Notes under the pieces: generated by a model
The model's database searches: none
Seen by the model: only the letters and a program-made list of their open reading frames with translations
Told to the model about the DNA's origin: nothing
DNA from: Strobilurus pachycystidiatus
Lineage: Eukaryota > Basidiomycota > Agaricomycetes > Agaricales > Physalacriaceae
DNA length: 64,000 nt
Assembly (NCBI GenBank): GCA_019915135.1
Contig: JAHLMK010000001.1
Location: forward strand, 3,286,001 to 3,350,000
Direction: 5' to 3'
Position numbers and translations under genes: made by a program
Shown: piece by piece, positions 10,968 through 24,224 of the stretch
Numbering within the stretch: position 1 is the first letter of the stretch
How the letters are laid out: each line of letters begins with the position of its first letter

Positions 10968-13900
10968 TATAGGTCCATCTTATCCTCCTTCTCCCAGCCA
11001 GGATTCTTCTGTAAGATAACGAATCCTTCGAGGACATGCGCGAAGGGAATGAACTCCTCAGTCGCTAGCTCCGCACGCTCGATCGTCCCCAGGCGTACAG
11101 GTGTCTGATGAGTTTGGAATCCGGATATCGTTCTTGGCTTTCCGGCCTGGCCGACGACGTCGACAGCCTAAGGAAGAGAATTAGAACGCGTATACGAATA
11201 TCTGCAACACGACTTGCCTGTCCGACACGAACTGTCACCGGGACGTTCTTGAGCTCTTCGTCCAGAGTGATCAGGAATCGAGGGTACATGGCCGGCGTCA
11301 GCAGGTAAAGCATCCAGTGGTACTTGTCAAGTATAACTAGCAATGGGGTGTTAGAAAGATTTAAACACGAAAGTAAAGATACTAACATCCTTTCGATTCT
11401 GTGAACGCAGTCATCGTAGCCAAAAGACCGGCGACCGCCGGTCGACTCATTATGCTTCGGTCGGAGAAGAAGGGGTTCAGGCCAATAGTGCCCTTGCCCA
11501 TGTGAACCATGCCTTGAGCGACGCGCACCATAAAGAGACAATCCGGCTCCTTATGATAGTAACCAGCAAGTTGTCGCAGCATCTGGGCCAGTCGTGCGTT
11601 GTTCGTTCCCGCACCGACAAGACCCATGGCGAAGATCGCATTGAGTGCAACGGCGAGATCATTGTCATGACTGTATCTCGAGAGCGTGTCGAGGATAGGG
11701 AGAACGGGATTTGACGCGCTGACGAGACCGATAGCGAGAGGAACCGCTTTCCGTATTATTGGTTCGCCGTAATGCATCTGGAAAGAGTGAGTCAATGTCT
11801 TACAGTCGCCCTCAGAACACGTACCAGATGGTTGAATTGCCGCAACGACATTTCAGCGCCAATGTCCTCGCCCATGGCGATCAAGGCGACGGCAATGACA
11901 GCAAAGGCTTGGAAGGTGTCGTCTTGGGGCTTGACTTCCTCCTTAGGGGGCTCGTCCTTGTTCTCATCTTTTTTCTCTTCCTTGGGAGGAAGAATATGCT
12001 CATCACAGTGGTGGAGCATGCCTTGAATCTTCAGGACATTACCCGTGCCGGCAAAGGCGCACCCTTCGACAATAATTTGCGCGGTCTTGGCTAACGGGTG
12101 CTCAATCGCCTTGAGGGTCTCGATGGTGGCGTCAGATTGGTCTTGCAAGCCTATACATGGTGTGAATATTGATGCACTTTGATAGGCGGAGAGAGGATTA
12201 CCCAAATACAGCAGACCCAGGCCCAAAGCAAAGAATCGACCCCACTTCTCGTCAAGGCCTTTGTCGGCACTGTCGACACGCTCCATCAAGGTTTGCAATA
12301 TGGTTCCCGTGAGGTCACCGTTACCGCTCCCGACGAAGATGAAGCCAAGAGCAAGGGTGGTTAGACTGACGAGCTCCATGTTCAGACTGTCGTCGGAAAT
12401 GTGCCCTTGGAGGAGTTCCAGCAAATCTTCCCTGTGGGATCCGACATATGCCATGCCAAGTCCCATTATCGCACTAGTCTTGAGAGGAACGGACTTGTTC
12501 TCCGTGTATTCGCCGAGGAGAGCAAGTGCAGCATCTGCTTCCGTGCGAACGCCACAGTTCAGCAGACCAGTCGCGAAGAGCGCGCCAGCCTGGCATGGTG
12601 TTAGGAAAAATGCGGCGAGCATTTGGTAGACATACCTTGATGTGCTCCTCCGATGAGTAGGTATACTTGTCTATGTGCGACAAGCCCGTGTCGGTATCCC
12701 ATAACAAGCTAAGACCAAGAGACGCTGCAGCACTCATCATGCCGTGGTCCTTGTTCTTGTAGATCCAGCTGTTACCCTCTTCTGCTTCGACCATGAGCTT
12801 ATCATTTCCGAAACCTGCGTTGACAAAGGCGTTGACAAAAGTGCCAGCCAAGTTTCCTCGCGCAGAATCGACGTTCGGTTGGGCATTAGGACCTAGGAGA
12901 CTGTCAAGGTTGGGACAAGGCGCGGAGACCAATGCTTACGGGTATGTTCTAGATGAGATTTGTAGACATCCTCCAAGCTCTTAGCGTCAAGAACACCCAG
13001 TTCCTTCCCAAAGTCGCGGAAGTGGGCGCTAAGACGAGTGTTACTGAGGCATTCAAGGAGATCCTCGGGGAGTTCGTCACTGATGTCTACATCTTCGTCC
13101 TCAGGGTTCTTCAGCCATTGCAGAGGGACTTGTGCCCGAGCAAGTAAGAAGGCGAGTTGTCGTTTCATGAGTGGGTTACCGGGCGCGTTGAAATCTTCCC
13201 GCACGAGTGCTGGCTCTCCGAGTTTTATCGCAAGGACGAGGGCTTCTGGAAATTTGGATTGCTGGACATAGATCGCGTGAGCCGTTTTCAAAAAGGCAAG
13301 GTCGTCGGGAGGCGGGAGGAGGTTGACACATCGAACCATGTATTGGCAGACGCGTCCGTATGTGTTTTCGTCCACAAGTTCGGTGATTTGATCGACAATT
13401 TCCAGCTCCTCCAGGAGATCCACGGCGTCGGACTCCGCGTTGTGCGCCAAAAGGAAAGTGGCGCATTGCTTGCCCAACGCGCGGAGCTCGTCGAGGGTCC
13501 CGATCGGCGCGACCTTGTCCTCTGGCTTCTCATCCTCTGCATCGCCCTGTTCCTGTGCCACAAATTCTTCACCAAGCTCCGCTGCAAGATGGCGAACGTA
13601 TTCGTGTCCCCAAGTTCCCGGATCGGCGAGAGGTGAGTCTGCCGGGCGCTGAGAGGCAGAGAGCAGTCGGTATCGGAGAGTTCCTCGCGGCTGAGTGTCG
13701 GAGTAGGTCATAGCGAGCACCGAGAGAATGTCAGCAAATAGACTCTGGACAGATGTGAGTTTAGCTCAGTCATTATACAGGACATACGAACCTTGTCTTC
13801 CGACTGTGGCCATGTCTCGTACAACTCTTGAAGTTCGGGGTAGTGAGGGCGAAGAAATTTGAGAGGTTTGGGCACGGAGGTCATGGACGATGTCGACGTC

Positions 13901-14258
13901 CGTATGAGACTCCTCAAGCTCTCCAACGCCGGTGCATACAACGATGTATTGGATTCCTAGGACAGGTTGAGACAGGTCAAGGGACGTGTCCAACAGTAGA
14001 CCTACCTTGAGGCGCTCGACGAGCATTTCCAGTTCATTTTTCAGCTGGAGATCTTCCTCGGACTACAGGGCTTGCGGTCAGTCGTGGTATCGCGCAAAGG
14101 CAGGATTGTCGGCGCACCAGTTCCTCGCCTTCCTCCTCCTTCTTGTTCAGCTTGGATGAGCCTTCCTGCTTGTCCTTTTCATCTTCCTTGGGCTCCTTCT
14201 TCGCCCTCTTGGGGTCCTCTGAGGGGACAGCAATCGCGGACTCGGTCGGGACAGGCAT
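10968..14258 (-). CDS. RPN1: 26S proteasome regulatory subunit Rpn1
   Basis: A large multi-exon gene encoding the non-ATPase base subunit of the 19S regulatory particle. Rpn1 docks ubiquitin receptors and Ubp6 on the proteasome. The N terminus is charged ([20 protein letters not shown], then a Lys/Glu-rich run). The helical region has [17 protein letters not shown] and a long proteasome/cyclosome repeat toroid: [89 protein letters not shown] and [19 protein letters not shown]. The C terminus ends [11 protein letters not shown] with the stop at 10968-10970, typical of the family. About 950 residues are predicted, close to yeast and human Rpn1. Confidence 0.95.
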
Positions 14259-14469
14259 GGTGCGGATGACGGTTACAACGATGAACGAACGCGACGCGCG
14301 TCCTACATAATTTGCTTATTATTATTAATTACGATCATTACTTATTATTTATTATCAAACTCTTACCACTTACGGAAACTGGCTGTGGCTTAACAGCACT
14401 CTTGAGTTTTGCGGGTGCACTTACAACGCCGATATCGTCATGACATAGCTTGGGTATTGAATGCATGTA

Positions 14470-17362
14470 CTACTTTTTAGTCTTGCGCTCCTTCCTCTTC
14501 CTCCCAATGATAGCACCCAAGGGATTGACCGGCTTTTTGGTCTCTGCCTTACTTGCCGTGCGCGGCTTTTTCACTTCCCTTTCATCCCCAGAGGCATCCT
14601 CCGCCTCCTCCTCAACCGCCTCCTTACCCTTCTTCCGTTTCAGGTCCTTCTTCCCATCAGTTTTCTCGGGCTAAGCGTTGTCGTAAGTCAAGTTCATATG
14701 TACATCAAAAAAACCAAACTCACGCGTTGCGTGGCCCGTCTTTGCACGACCTGGACGTTCTCGATCGAGAACTCAACGATGAGGGTACCCTTGACGGGTG
14801 GAGTGCCCTTCTCCACCTCTGCCTTGAGCTTTTTGAGCCGTCCCTCTTCGCGCTCTTCCTTCTTCTTGCCCTCTTCAAGCGTGACAAGCGATGCCAGGTC
14901 CTCCTTGTACCACTCTGTCAAGAGCTTCTCGACGGCCGTGTTGTTGTTCGCCCACCGTAGGACGCGAAGAGCATCGGCATGCGTGTACATCTCCAGGAAA
15001 CCATATCCTTTGCTTCGTCCCTTCCCCGTTACAGGATCCACTCGTTCGTGTTGGCGCACAATCTTCGACTGTTTGACCCTCTCACGTCCCTTCCCCGGTT
15101 TTCTCTTGGGCACACCTTCCTCGGTTTGAGCATCGAGGTCCACGGCAAGCTCGTCTGCACTGAGTCCGTTTCTCGTCTTGTTCTTCACCTCCTTCTCAAA
15201 CTCCCTCGCGGCATATAACGCCAGCCGCTTGAGAACACGCTCAGAGACGAAGATGGGGATTTGCCGTATACTGAGACGCGTCTTGGAGACATAGAGTGAG
15301 GGATTGGAGTTGAGAAGGGTCCTGCGCGCGCCGAAGGAGGCGGACCGGCGCTCGAGTTCTGCAGGTGCCATGGTTTGGGCGGCGGGCGAGTTAGGTAGGA
15401 TGACTAGATGATTTTCATCAGTACTGTGAAAGCGTCGAATGGACTCCAAACTTACCGCCCTCACGAAGGAGGTACATGTTCCGCTTGTCAGCCTTTTCAC
15501 GCCTGCGCTCCCCCTCTTCTTTCAGCTTGCCAGCCTCATCCCTCGTGACAGCCCGTACTACGTCAAGAGTGCGGCCTTGTAGAACGAGACTCTGAGCGAG
15601 GGAAAACGATGGATCGGGTGTTAGGATGGAAGGCAGAACAAAGGGATTTTTCTTGACGACTGGTGTCAACCCAGTGGTCTCCGCCTTCAAGAGGTCACTT
15701 TGCTCAATAACCTTGCTGGCATCTTCCTTCTCCCAGAAACAGGCAAATCCAGTACCACGCGAACGACCGGTTTCGGGGTCGACGGTTATGCGGGCGTATC
15801 GTAGACGACCGAACGCACGGAACCTGTCCAAAGGTTCAGCGAACGATTTTGCAGATCATTGTGGAAACCGGAACGTACAGAACTCGTAGTTCGTCTTCTG
15901 TTGCGTTGAAGGGAATGTTTCTGATAAAGAGAGTGGTCCCTACGTCCGTTGTAGGAAGCTCTGGTTTCACAGGTTCTTCGTCGCGTTCGTCTTCGCCACT
16001 GCCGTCTTCGTCGCTGTCATCGTCGGCACCATCATGCACGCCGAGTTGACTGCTACTGCTGCTGTCGTCGTCGTCGCTATTCGAGTCAGAGTCAGAGTCC
16101 GATCCGGATGCGTCCGCGTTCTCTTCCACCATACGACTTTTCTCCTCCTCCCACTTATCCTTGCTCAGTGCCCAATCAACAGCGATAGTGCGCTCCGTGA
16201 GACTTTCGGTCGCTTCCTCTTCCTCATCCGATTGGCCGTCTTCTTTGGCCTCACCTTTCGCTTGACCTTGAGCTTTCTTCTCCAGCCGACGTTGCTTCTT
16301 CTTCTTCTGCTTGTCCGATACCATGTTTTGTGCCAAGCCTGCGCGGATGACCATGCCGTTACAAGCCTCCATGGCCTGCTCGGCGTCCTTCCTACTAAGC
16401 ATCCACACAAAAGCGAACCCACGCATACGGGTCTCGTCCCTGCCTTTGGGGATGTGTATGGAATGTATGGGACCATGAGGAAGGAAGACGGATCGCAAGT
16501 CCTGCTCGGTGGTGTTGAATGGAATGTTGCGGACGATAAGGCGACTGGAGTGACTGGGCTTTGCGGACTTTTTGGTGCTGGACAGTGAATCGAAGCGCTT
16601 TTTGAGGGTAACTGATAGAAGAGAGCCCTTGTAGACATGCGCGTGCAGCTTGTCGACAGCGTCGCCGGCAGCAGACGGGGTGGAGAATAGAACGTGCGCT
16701 ATAGGAGGGATGAATGACATTCTGATCAAGCAGATATGATACTGACCAGCTCCGTCGTCGACAGGCCATTCGACGCTCTCGGCGCCTGCGTATTTGCGGA
16801 ATTTTTTCCAGAGTGTAGCCTTGGATTCCACAGATGACGGTAGGCCGGTGACGACAATGGTGCGGATCGCAATGGGGTCTTGAGGAACGCGAGGACGGGG
16901 AACAACAGGCGCCTTGGGGTGCTTCACAGATTTTGCTTCCTTGTCCGCGCCGTCTTTGGGCTGCAATCAAAGAATGAATAACAGTCATGATAACGAATGC
17001 GAGGAGCGAACCTTGTGGTCCGCCCATTGGATTCGGAGTCTTCGTCCAACGAGCGTCAAGCCTTCATCATTTATTTTGTCAAACGCTGCCTGTGCGTCCT
17101 CCTTGATGGCAAAAGCGACATAGCCGACGCCCTTGGAGACGCCAGTTCCCTGTTCAGTGACTACAAAGGCAGAGCGGACAGGTGCAATATCGGAGAACAG
17201 AGTCTGCAGATCGACCGAAGTGACAGTGTATGGAAGATTTGACACGAAGAGCGTGGATCTGTGGGTGATGAGCGATAGAAGGTCACAGTGAAGGTGGACA
17301 TACCCATGCGCAGCCTCGTCGTCTCTTTCCTTGCGCTTGCCAAGTGTCGGCGACGACTCCAT
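14470..17362 (-). CDS. NOP4: nucleolar RNA-binding protein Nop4 (RBM28-like), four RRMs
   Basis: Starts MESSPTLGKRKERDDEAAHG at 17362 and ends in a Lys-rich tail closing at 14470-14472. At least three RRM domains are clear from RNP motifs, with a probable fourth. RRM1 has LFVSNLPYTVTSVDLQTLFS and GVSKGVGYVAF. RRM2 has LIVRNIPFNTTEQDLRSVF and TRMRGFAFVWM. RRM3 has LFIRNIPFNATEDELRVL and GRSRGTGFACFW. The fourth, C-terminal one has LSIRQIPIFV and SKGYGFLEM. A long Asp/Ser/Glu-rich linker (near 15960-16150) separates RRM2 and RRM3. Nop4/RBM28 acts in the nucleolus in 60S pre-ribosome maturation. It lies head to head with SPT5, 174 bp between start codons. Confidence 0.9.
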
Positions 17363-17536
17363 GGCGAAAAGCAAAATGCAATATTCGGTGTTTGGCGGAA
17401 ACTTGCCTCTTTTTGGGCACGCAGGCGTTTGGAGGTGCTGTCTCAATCGTGCTGACTAAGGCAGGTTCGCGGTCCACCCAAGTTAACCTAACTTGGCCTC
17501 TTGATCTGTTTCCACCAACTCACCGACGACCACACA
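17363..17536. promoter_or_regulatory. putative bidirectional promoter NOP4/SPT5
   Basis: Only 174 bp separate the NOP4 start (minus) from the SPT5 start (plus), so both 5' UTRs and core promoters must share or overlap this interval. I see no clear TATA box. Joint regulation of a ribosome-biogenesis gene and an elongation factor is an inference from spacing alone. Confidence 0.5.
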
Positions 17537-20500
17537 ATGTCGGACGTCGAAGATTACGACACGACTCAGCTTCAAGGCTCTGATGACCGCGAACCCGAAG
17601 ACGAGGAGCCGCCACGAAGAAGGCACTATGACGAGGACGAGGACGAGGAAGACGATGATGAAGATGAAGAGGAGGAAGAGGAAGAGGCAGGAGATACATC
17701 GGCCGGGAGGAAGCACAAGCGAAAGAAACACAAGGTAGGCGCCCCGCTTTGGCCACGCCTACCACCAATAACTGTCAAGCAGCGCAAAAACACCGGCGCC
17801 TCCAGATTCTTCGATGTCGAGGCCGAGGTCAGCGAAGACGAAGACGAGGAAATGGACGACGAGGAATACACGCGTACGTGGCGCCGTCGCTTTACAAAGA
17901 CCTGACTCCCATGTTCCCTCCCAGACGAAGGTGGTTTCATCGAACACGGCGCCGAGCTCGAGGATGATGTCGGGCGTCGCTCCCTCCACCACGCTCGCAT
18001 TGACAAGCAACTCGGCGAACAAGATGAACAGGCGCTGGAGGCAATAGCCCGCGCAATTCAATCCCGTCATACGCGTGCGCCCATGCGCCTCAGCGAAGGT
18101 CTCAACGACATTCCCCAGCGCCTTCTCATGCCCTCCGTCGAGGATCCCAGCTTATGGCAGGTCCGCGTTAAACCGGGTCGCGAAAGAGACATTGTCTACA
18201 GTCTTATGCGCAAGGCCATCGACGTCGAATTCACGGCCAAACCTCTTCACATCAAATCTGCTTTCCAACGGGACTCGCTGCCGGGAATGATCTATGTCGA
18301 GGCCAAAAGCGCAAAGCTGGTTTCCGAGGCGTGCCATGGTCTAGTCGGCGTCTACCTTGGCAAGATTGTTCTTGTCCCCATTCAGGAAATGGCCAGTTTG
18401 CTTCAAATCAAGAAGCAGGAGATTGTCGTTACCCCCGGAACTTGGGTACGGATACGGAGGGGAAAATACCAGGGAGATCTCGCGCAGGTCGTCGACGTTA
18501 CGGACAATGGAGAGGACATCGGTCTCAAATTCGTACCTCGCATTGACTTGAACCCGAAGGACGAAGCTGCTCTGGATGCTGGGTTTGGAGGCAAGAAACG
18601 GAAAAAGGCAGCCACCGCTGCAGGCGGTATGCGACCGCCACAGCGGCTTTTCAACTTTGAAGAGGTGGTGAAGGTGTATGGTCGGCAGTCAGTCTCGAAG
18701 CGAGTTTCGCTCTTCGTTTTCCAGGGCGACACTTACAAGGAAGGATTCATCGAGAAGGACTTCAAGCTTAACGCATTATCTATGGACGACGTCAACCCGA
18801 CGTTGGACGAGATCACACAGTTCACTCGGGGGTCAGAGGGCTTGGAAGGGGAGCGTACGGTTGATTTGTCTGTGATTGCGGAGGCGTCCCGCAAAGCAGC
18901 TGTCGCTGTTCTTCAACCCGGTGATCATGTCGAGGTGTTCGAAGGAGAGCAGGCTGGTGTGCAGGGAACGGTGGAAGAAGTCTCTGGTGATATTGTGACT
19001 GTCTCGGCCATCGGCATGGACATTGAGGGTCAGAAGATCGAACTCCCAGCAAGGAGCGTACGCAAACGCTTCAAGCCTGGAGACCACGTCAAGGTCATGA
19101 CCGGAAAAAACACTGACGAAACGGGTCTAGTCGTGGCAGTAGCTGACAACATTGTCACCTTCATTTCCGACATGTCCATGCAGGAGGTAATGATTTTTTG
19201 TTCTACCGTCTGAACTAGCAATTTATACTCTTTTACAGGTCTCAGTGTTTTCCAAGGATCTACGAGAGGCAGCGGAGGTCGGCTCGGGTACGAACATCGT
19301 CGGCAATTACGAGCTTCATGATCTCGTCCAGTTAGAGTATGTGCATCGTCTCTATCGTGGCCGTCAGCGAAACTTAAATGACTTTTTCCGTCTAGCATTC
19401 AAACAGTCGGTGTCATTTTCAAGACAGAGCGTGATTCCTTCCGTGTTCTTGACCAAAACGGTCAAGTACGTCTCGTCCAACCTCACCAAATTACGATGCG
19501 AAAGGACTCGCGTCACGCCATCGCCACTGACCACGACGGTCACGAGCTTCGCATTGAAGACAACGTCAAGGAAGTCGACGGCGAAGGACGCAAAGGCCAA
19601 GTTCTACATATCCACCAGTCGTTCTTCGCTTTCTTGCACAACCGAGAGATTACGGAGAATGGCGGGATCTTTGTCACGCGCGCACGGTCTCTCGTTTCGT
19701 TGGCACCCAAAGCCAGTCTCATTCCGAAGGTAGGCGGGGACTTGTCGAAGATGAACCCTGCACTAGCGATGCCTGCGGGAGGAATGGTTGGCTCTGCTTT
19801 GGGTAGTCGTGGCCCTCGTGACAGAAGTATCGGAACTTTTGTTCAGGTCATTCGTGGGCCGCATAAAGGCTATGTAGGAACCATCAAGGACACCACCGGC
19901 ACCGTGGCTCGAGTAGAGCTCACTACGCGCAACAAGATGATCTCTATCGAGAAAGAAAAGCTTTTGGAGAGATTGTAAGTCATCGCCCCAATTTCGACGA
20001 CATTTCATTGATCAGACCACCTTACAGACCTGATGGCACCACTCGACCACTCGGGGATCGTGGGCCTTATCGTGGCGGCGCCGGAGGACGTGGGCGAGGA
20101 GGTTTTGGCGGTCCTCCCGGCGGCGGGGGTGGTGGATGGGGCGGAAGCGGGGGCAGAACAGCAAATCCATACGCATCAGGTGGTTCGGCCACACCAGCAT
20201 GGGGCGGCGGACGAACACCAGCATGGGGAGGTGGACGGACGCCCAATCCCGCTTCAGACTCCCGAACTCCCGCTTGGAATGCCTCATCTCGAACACCAAA
20301 TCCTTACGCTAACAGTCAAACCCCAGCCTGGAATGCATCATCTCGTACGCCAAACCCTTATGCTGACAACGGACGGACGCCTGCGTGGAGTGCCAGTTCG
20401 CGTACACCTAATCCGTATGCCAATGCTGGGGGAGCCACTCCTGCGAGGACTACCGGTGGGTGGGGTGGTGGTGCTAACAGTGCATGGGGTGGCGCAACAC

Positions 20501-21185
20501 CTGGACGTCCTGGCGAAACCACCACCACTACCTTTAACGGGTGGCAGTCGCCTGCCTATGAACCGACTACGACATGGGTCAGTATTCGCCGTCCAGTTCT
20601 GTCGCAATGCTGATTCGATCTTCATAGGCCGCACCTACGCCTGCAGCAGCTTCATCACCAGAGTTTTCGCCACAGACCCCTTACGAAGCAGCACCGACAC
20701 CTGCGTTTGGCTTTGGAGCGATGTCTGCACCAACGCCGGCATCGGCGCCGACACCAGCGGCAGGTGGCTGGTCGCAGGATCCCTTGGATTGGCTGTTGAA
20801 TCCAGCATTCCGCCCACATCAGTCGAGGATACTCGTCAAGGTGATTGGAACGAGAACTGACGGCTATCTCGACGGTACATTTGAGGGTAGGACGGGGCGG
20901 GTCGTGACAGCTATGGAGGCTGGCCCCAATATTGACCAGACGTGCCTAGTGCAATTTGACGCTCGCGGTGAGGATGAACCGGCGGTGCAACGCTCTATAT
21001 TGGCTAGCTTCCTCGAGCCACTGCCTCCTTCAGTTGGAAAATCGGCATTGATTATTGATGGTCTCCGCAAGGGAGAAGTGTGCATGGTCAAAAGCAGGGA
21101 CAATGATTTGTTCGAAGTTTCTGTAGTGGGCGGTGGGGATGAATTTGAGGACCCCGAGAGTCTTATCGCTATATCTGACAAGTAA
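17537..21185 (+). CDS. SPT5: transcription elongation factor Spt5
   Basis: Begins MSDVEDYDTTQLQGSDDREP and has the strongly acidic N terminus of Spt5 (long Asp/Glu run, residues about 25-55). The NGN domain follows (LWQVRVKPGRERDIVYSLMR, with GMIYVEAKSAKLVSEACHGL). Several KOW motifs follow, for example VTPGTWVRIRRGKYQGDLAQ, QPGDHVEVFEGEQAGVQGTV, KPGDHVKVMTGKNTDETGLV and IRGPHKGYVGTIKDTTGTVA. The C-terminal repeat region is Gly/Trp/Pro-rich (TPAWGGGRTP) with near-repeats of TPAWNASSRTPNPYA. A last KOW-like domain closes at 21185. Spt5 with Spt4 binds RNA polymerase II and controls pausing, capping and processivity; the repeats are phosphorylated by Cdk9/Bur1-type kinases in other fungi. About six introns are visible. 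Confidence 0.95.
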
Positions 21186-21374
21186 TTTATGGCAACGCTG
21201 TTGTAGTTATCCGTCGTTACCTCCCATGTCACTTTGTGTTTTTAGCATTGGCAATTGCAAGTCCTACATAATTTTCAGCTTTGTGATCGCCCAGTTATGT
21301 AAGATTTCAAAAAGTTCTTCTCCTCAACCGCCATCGCTCTCATCCTGGCTCATGCACACTCGGCCCTCAAGGTC

Positions 21375-23974
21375 GTGATTCAACGACAACTCCTTACTCC
21401 CTTCCACTCCACACCTTTGTTGTCGCGTCTTCCTCGATGGCGGCGTGCAGCATATTCCACTTCCGCCTTGGCCGTTGCTGCCTCTGACTTTGCCCACTTC
21501 CCCGTGAAGCCCGACGCACACCCTCTCGATACGTTCCTTCCCGAGCCCATTCCCGCCCCACCGAATGCCCTCTCGTTGGTTCCGTCACGTTCGAAATGGG
21601 ATTGGCGGCATCGAAAGCGGCCTGCTGCTAAAACGGCGGAGAGCGATGGGATCAAAATGCTGAGGCATGCGAGAAGGACGCATATAGCGCAGTCAGAGCT
21701 GGCGAAGGGAGACGAGTGGTTTGAAGAGTCTCTACGCTATCGGGAACAGTGAGCTTGTCGTTTTTGCTCAGTCCTCCGCTTGACGCGTGAATATAGTTTT
21801 ACATCTCTTTTGGAGGCGGAACGCGCGGAGGAAGAGGCTATTCTGCACCAGCGGCTCGCTACATGGGACATGAGACGATTGTGCGAGGAGGGTTATACGA
21901 TCACAGACCTGTCCGCGTACTGGGTGGAGAAACAGTCGCAAAGGGCACTCAAAACCATCAGCTTCCAGCTCGGACCCGGCGTGGTCCTTCCTGAGAACCG
22001 TTTCGAGCACGGCACGCAGGTCCTCATCTCTCGGTTGGACCCACTCAAGGAAAAACCTCACCGGGGGAGCGTCGTTGCTTGCGGAAAGAATCACATACGC
22101 GTTGGGGTGGACCAGGTATTTGACGAGGATGGCCAATGGCGCGTCGACGTTGGCGGTTCCACTATTATCTACGACCGAATGATGGCGGCCGTCAAGGCGC
22201 TGGGTCAGAAATACATCGGCGGAGTCTCCAAGGAAGGCGGCCACGTCGCTTGTGCAGGTACCACCGTCGCGGACGTTATTCTGCCAGGCTTCGCTCAGGC
22301 CAAACCTCCCGCCAGTCCCACACCGACTCCGGGCATCTTCTCCGAGGATGATCGCATCGCTAGCTGGGCTTCAAGGTACATGCAACCGAATGCGGTGGTC
22401 GTCGAGGGTGACCCTCCCCTGGACGGTCTGAACGAGACTCAGAAGCGTGCTATGGCTATGATGATAGGCGAACGCTTCAGTTTGATTCAGGGACCCCCTG
22501 GAACGGGCAAAACACGAACTATCATCGAGGCCGTGAAACTGCTCAAGGTATGCGTCTACTGTATCCATCACATCTGCATACCGCTTACCCATCATAGTCC
22601 CACTTCGCCGTCACCCACCCTCTTCTTGTGTGTACTTACACAAACGTCGCTGTCGATAACTTGGTCGAAGGGATGGCAAACGCCGGCCTCAAGCCTTTGC
22701 GTGTTGCATATGCCGGCAAAGCCAAACCCCATCTGCAGGAGCACACCCTCGAATTCAAACTTCAACAGCATCCTACGTTTGCCGAGACCGAAAAGCTAGC
22801 TAAAGACCTTGAGGACCTCACCGAGAAAGTGAACGAATATCGCGATACCCTGTCGAGTTCGCGGGAAGAGAACAGGCGCAAACGGGACACAATCCTCTAC
22901 TTGACCCGGCTCGAACGCCGACGAGAGACTATGTCCAAACGACTGTACGGTCTACGGAAGAATATGGTCCGGGATGTCTTAGAGCATTGTGACGTGGTGT
23001 GCACGACCTGCATCACTAGTGCGGCTTCTGCGCTTGGGGTTGCAGATTTCCCGGTTGTTTTCCTGGACGAGGCGTCCATGAGTACTGAGCCTGCCAGTCT
23101 CGTCCCCCTTATGAAAGGCGCGCGCCATGTCTCTCTCATTGGCGACCACAAACAGCTCCCTCCTGTCATCACTTCTCCGGAAGCGAAGGCTCTTGGGCTG
23201 GGCGTTTCTCTCTTTGAACGCCTCATCGAGGAAGGCCGAGTTCCGTCCATCATGCTCGATATCCAGTATCGCATGCATCCTGCCATCAGTGCGTTCCCAT
23301 CACTCGAGTTCTATGACTTGACGCTGAGGGATGGCATCGGGGGAGCCAAACCTTTGAACGGGATGGCGAATAGTGTTGTGTTCATCGATCATGCTGGAGC
23401 GGAGAGCATGCGGGATCGCAGCCGTGTCAACTGGAACGAGGCTCACATCGTGATGGGTGTTGTCGAAGAAATCCTTTCGGCCAACGACGACTTGTCTGGA
23501 CACGATATTGGGATCATTGCGCCGTACGCGGCGCAGATCTCGCTGCTGACACGGCTCTTCAACGTCGATCCGCGGTATGCTGCACGGTTTGAGCGAACAC
23601 TAGGCCATAAGGCCCTTCAGCTGCGCCATGTCGAGATCAAAACTGTCGACGGCTTCGAGGGACGGGAGAAGGAGGTTATCATTTTTTCAACGGTCAGGAA
23701 TAATCCTCGGGGTGATATTGGGTTTTTGGCGGATCGGGGGCGGTTGAACGTGGGCTTGACTCGTGCTAAGCGAGGACTGTTCGTTGTGGGCAGTGTCGAC
23801 ACGCTGAAAAGAGGGAGGGCTGGTCGGGAAGTGCAGGACATGGAGAACGCTGGGTGGAGAGCAGGAGGCGCTGAGAGTTGGCGGAGATACGCTGGGTATT
23901 GTGTCAAGGAAGGATTGGTTGTGCAGCTGAAGCAGAACCAGCTCAGTCATGCGCTCTATGGGAATCAGTCCTAG
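21375..23974 (+). CDS. Upf1-type superfamily 1 helicase, possibly mitochondrial
   Basis: An SF1B helicase of the Upf1/IGHMBP2/Hcs1 group. Motifs in order: Q-like GLNETQKRAM, motif I QGPPGTGKTRTI, motif Ia CTYTNVAVDNLVEGM, motif II VVFLDEASMSTEPA (DEAS), motif III LIGDHKQLPPVI, motif IV IMLDIQYRMHPAIS, motif V TVDGFEGREKEVIIFS and motif VI VGLTRAKRGLFVVG. The N-terminal ~70 residues are Arg/Ser/Ala-rich with almost no acidic residues (LLSRLPRWRRAAYSTSALAV), as in a mitochondrial presequence; targeting is an inference. The open segment runs from 21303, but no in-frame ATG precedes codon 21657. The real start therefore needs an upstream exon I could not resolve, or a non-AUG codon. Introns at about 21749-21796 and 22547-22598 restore the frame. 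Confidence 0.85.
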
Positions 23975-24224
23975 GGTGCTATAATCTTATTTATATTGCT
24001 AATTTATTCATACATACTTGCAACAAGTAACATTCAAAGTACTTTACATTTCGTCTTCAATGGATATCGGTTTCAGCAATGTCCTGCCGAGGTGAACACT
24101 TCTAGGGTGACTTGCAAAACCCTTAACTAAGTGCAGCGCACTATTGAAGGCTTGTGGGAGTTTGTGGGCGAGGTGGTAATCACCGATCACGGGCGCGCGG
24201 CTCTTGCGACGTGCCACCACCATC

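Noticed and set aside
14461..15129. 222-codon plus-strand frame
   Set aside because: Antisense shadow of the Lys/Glu-rich last exons of NOP4.
17626..18006. minus-strand Ser-rich frame
   Set aside because: Antisense of the acidic N terminus of SPT5.
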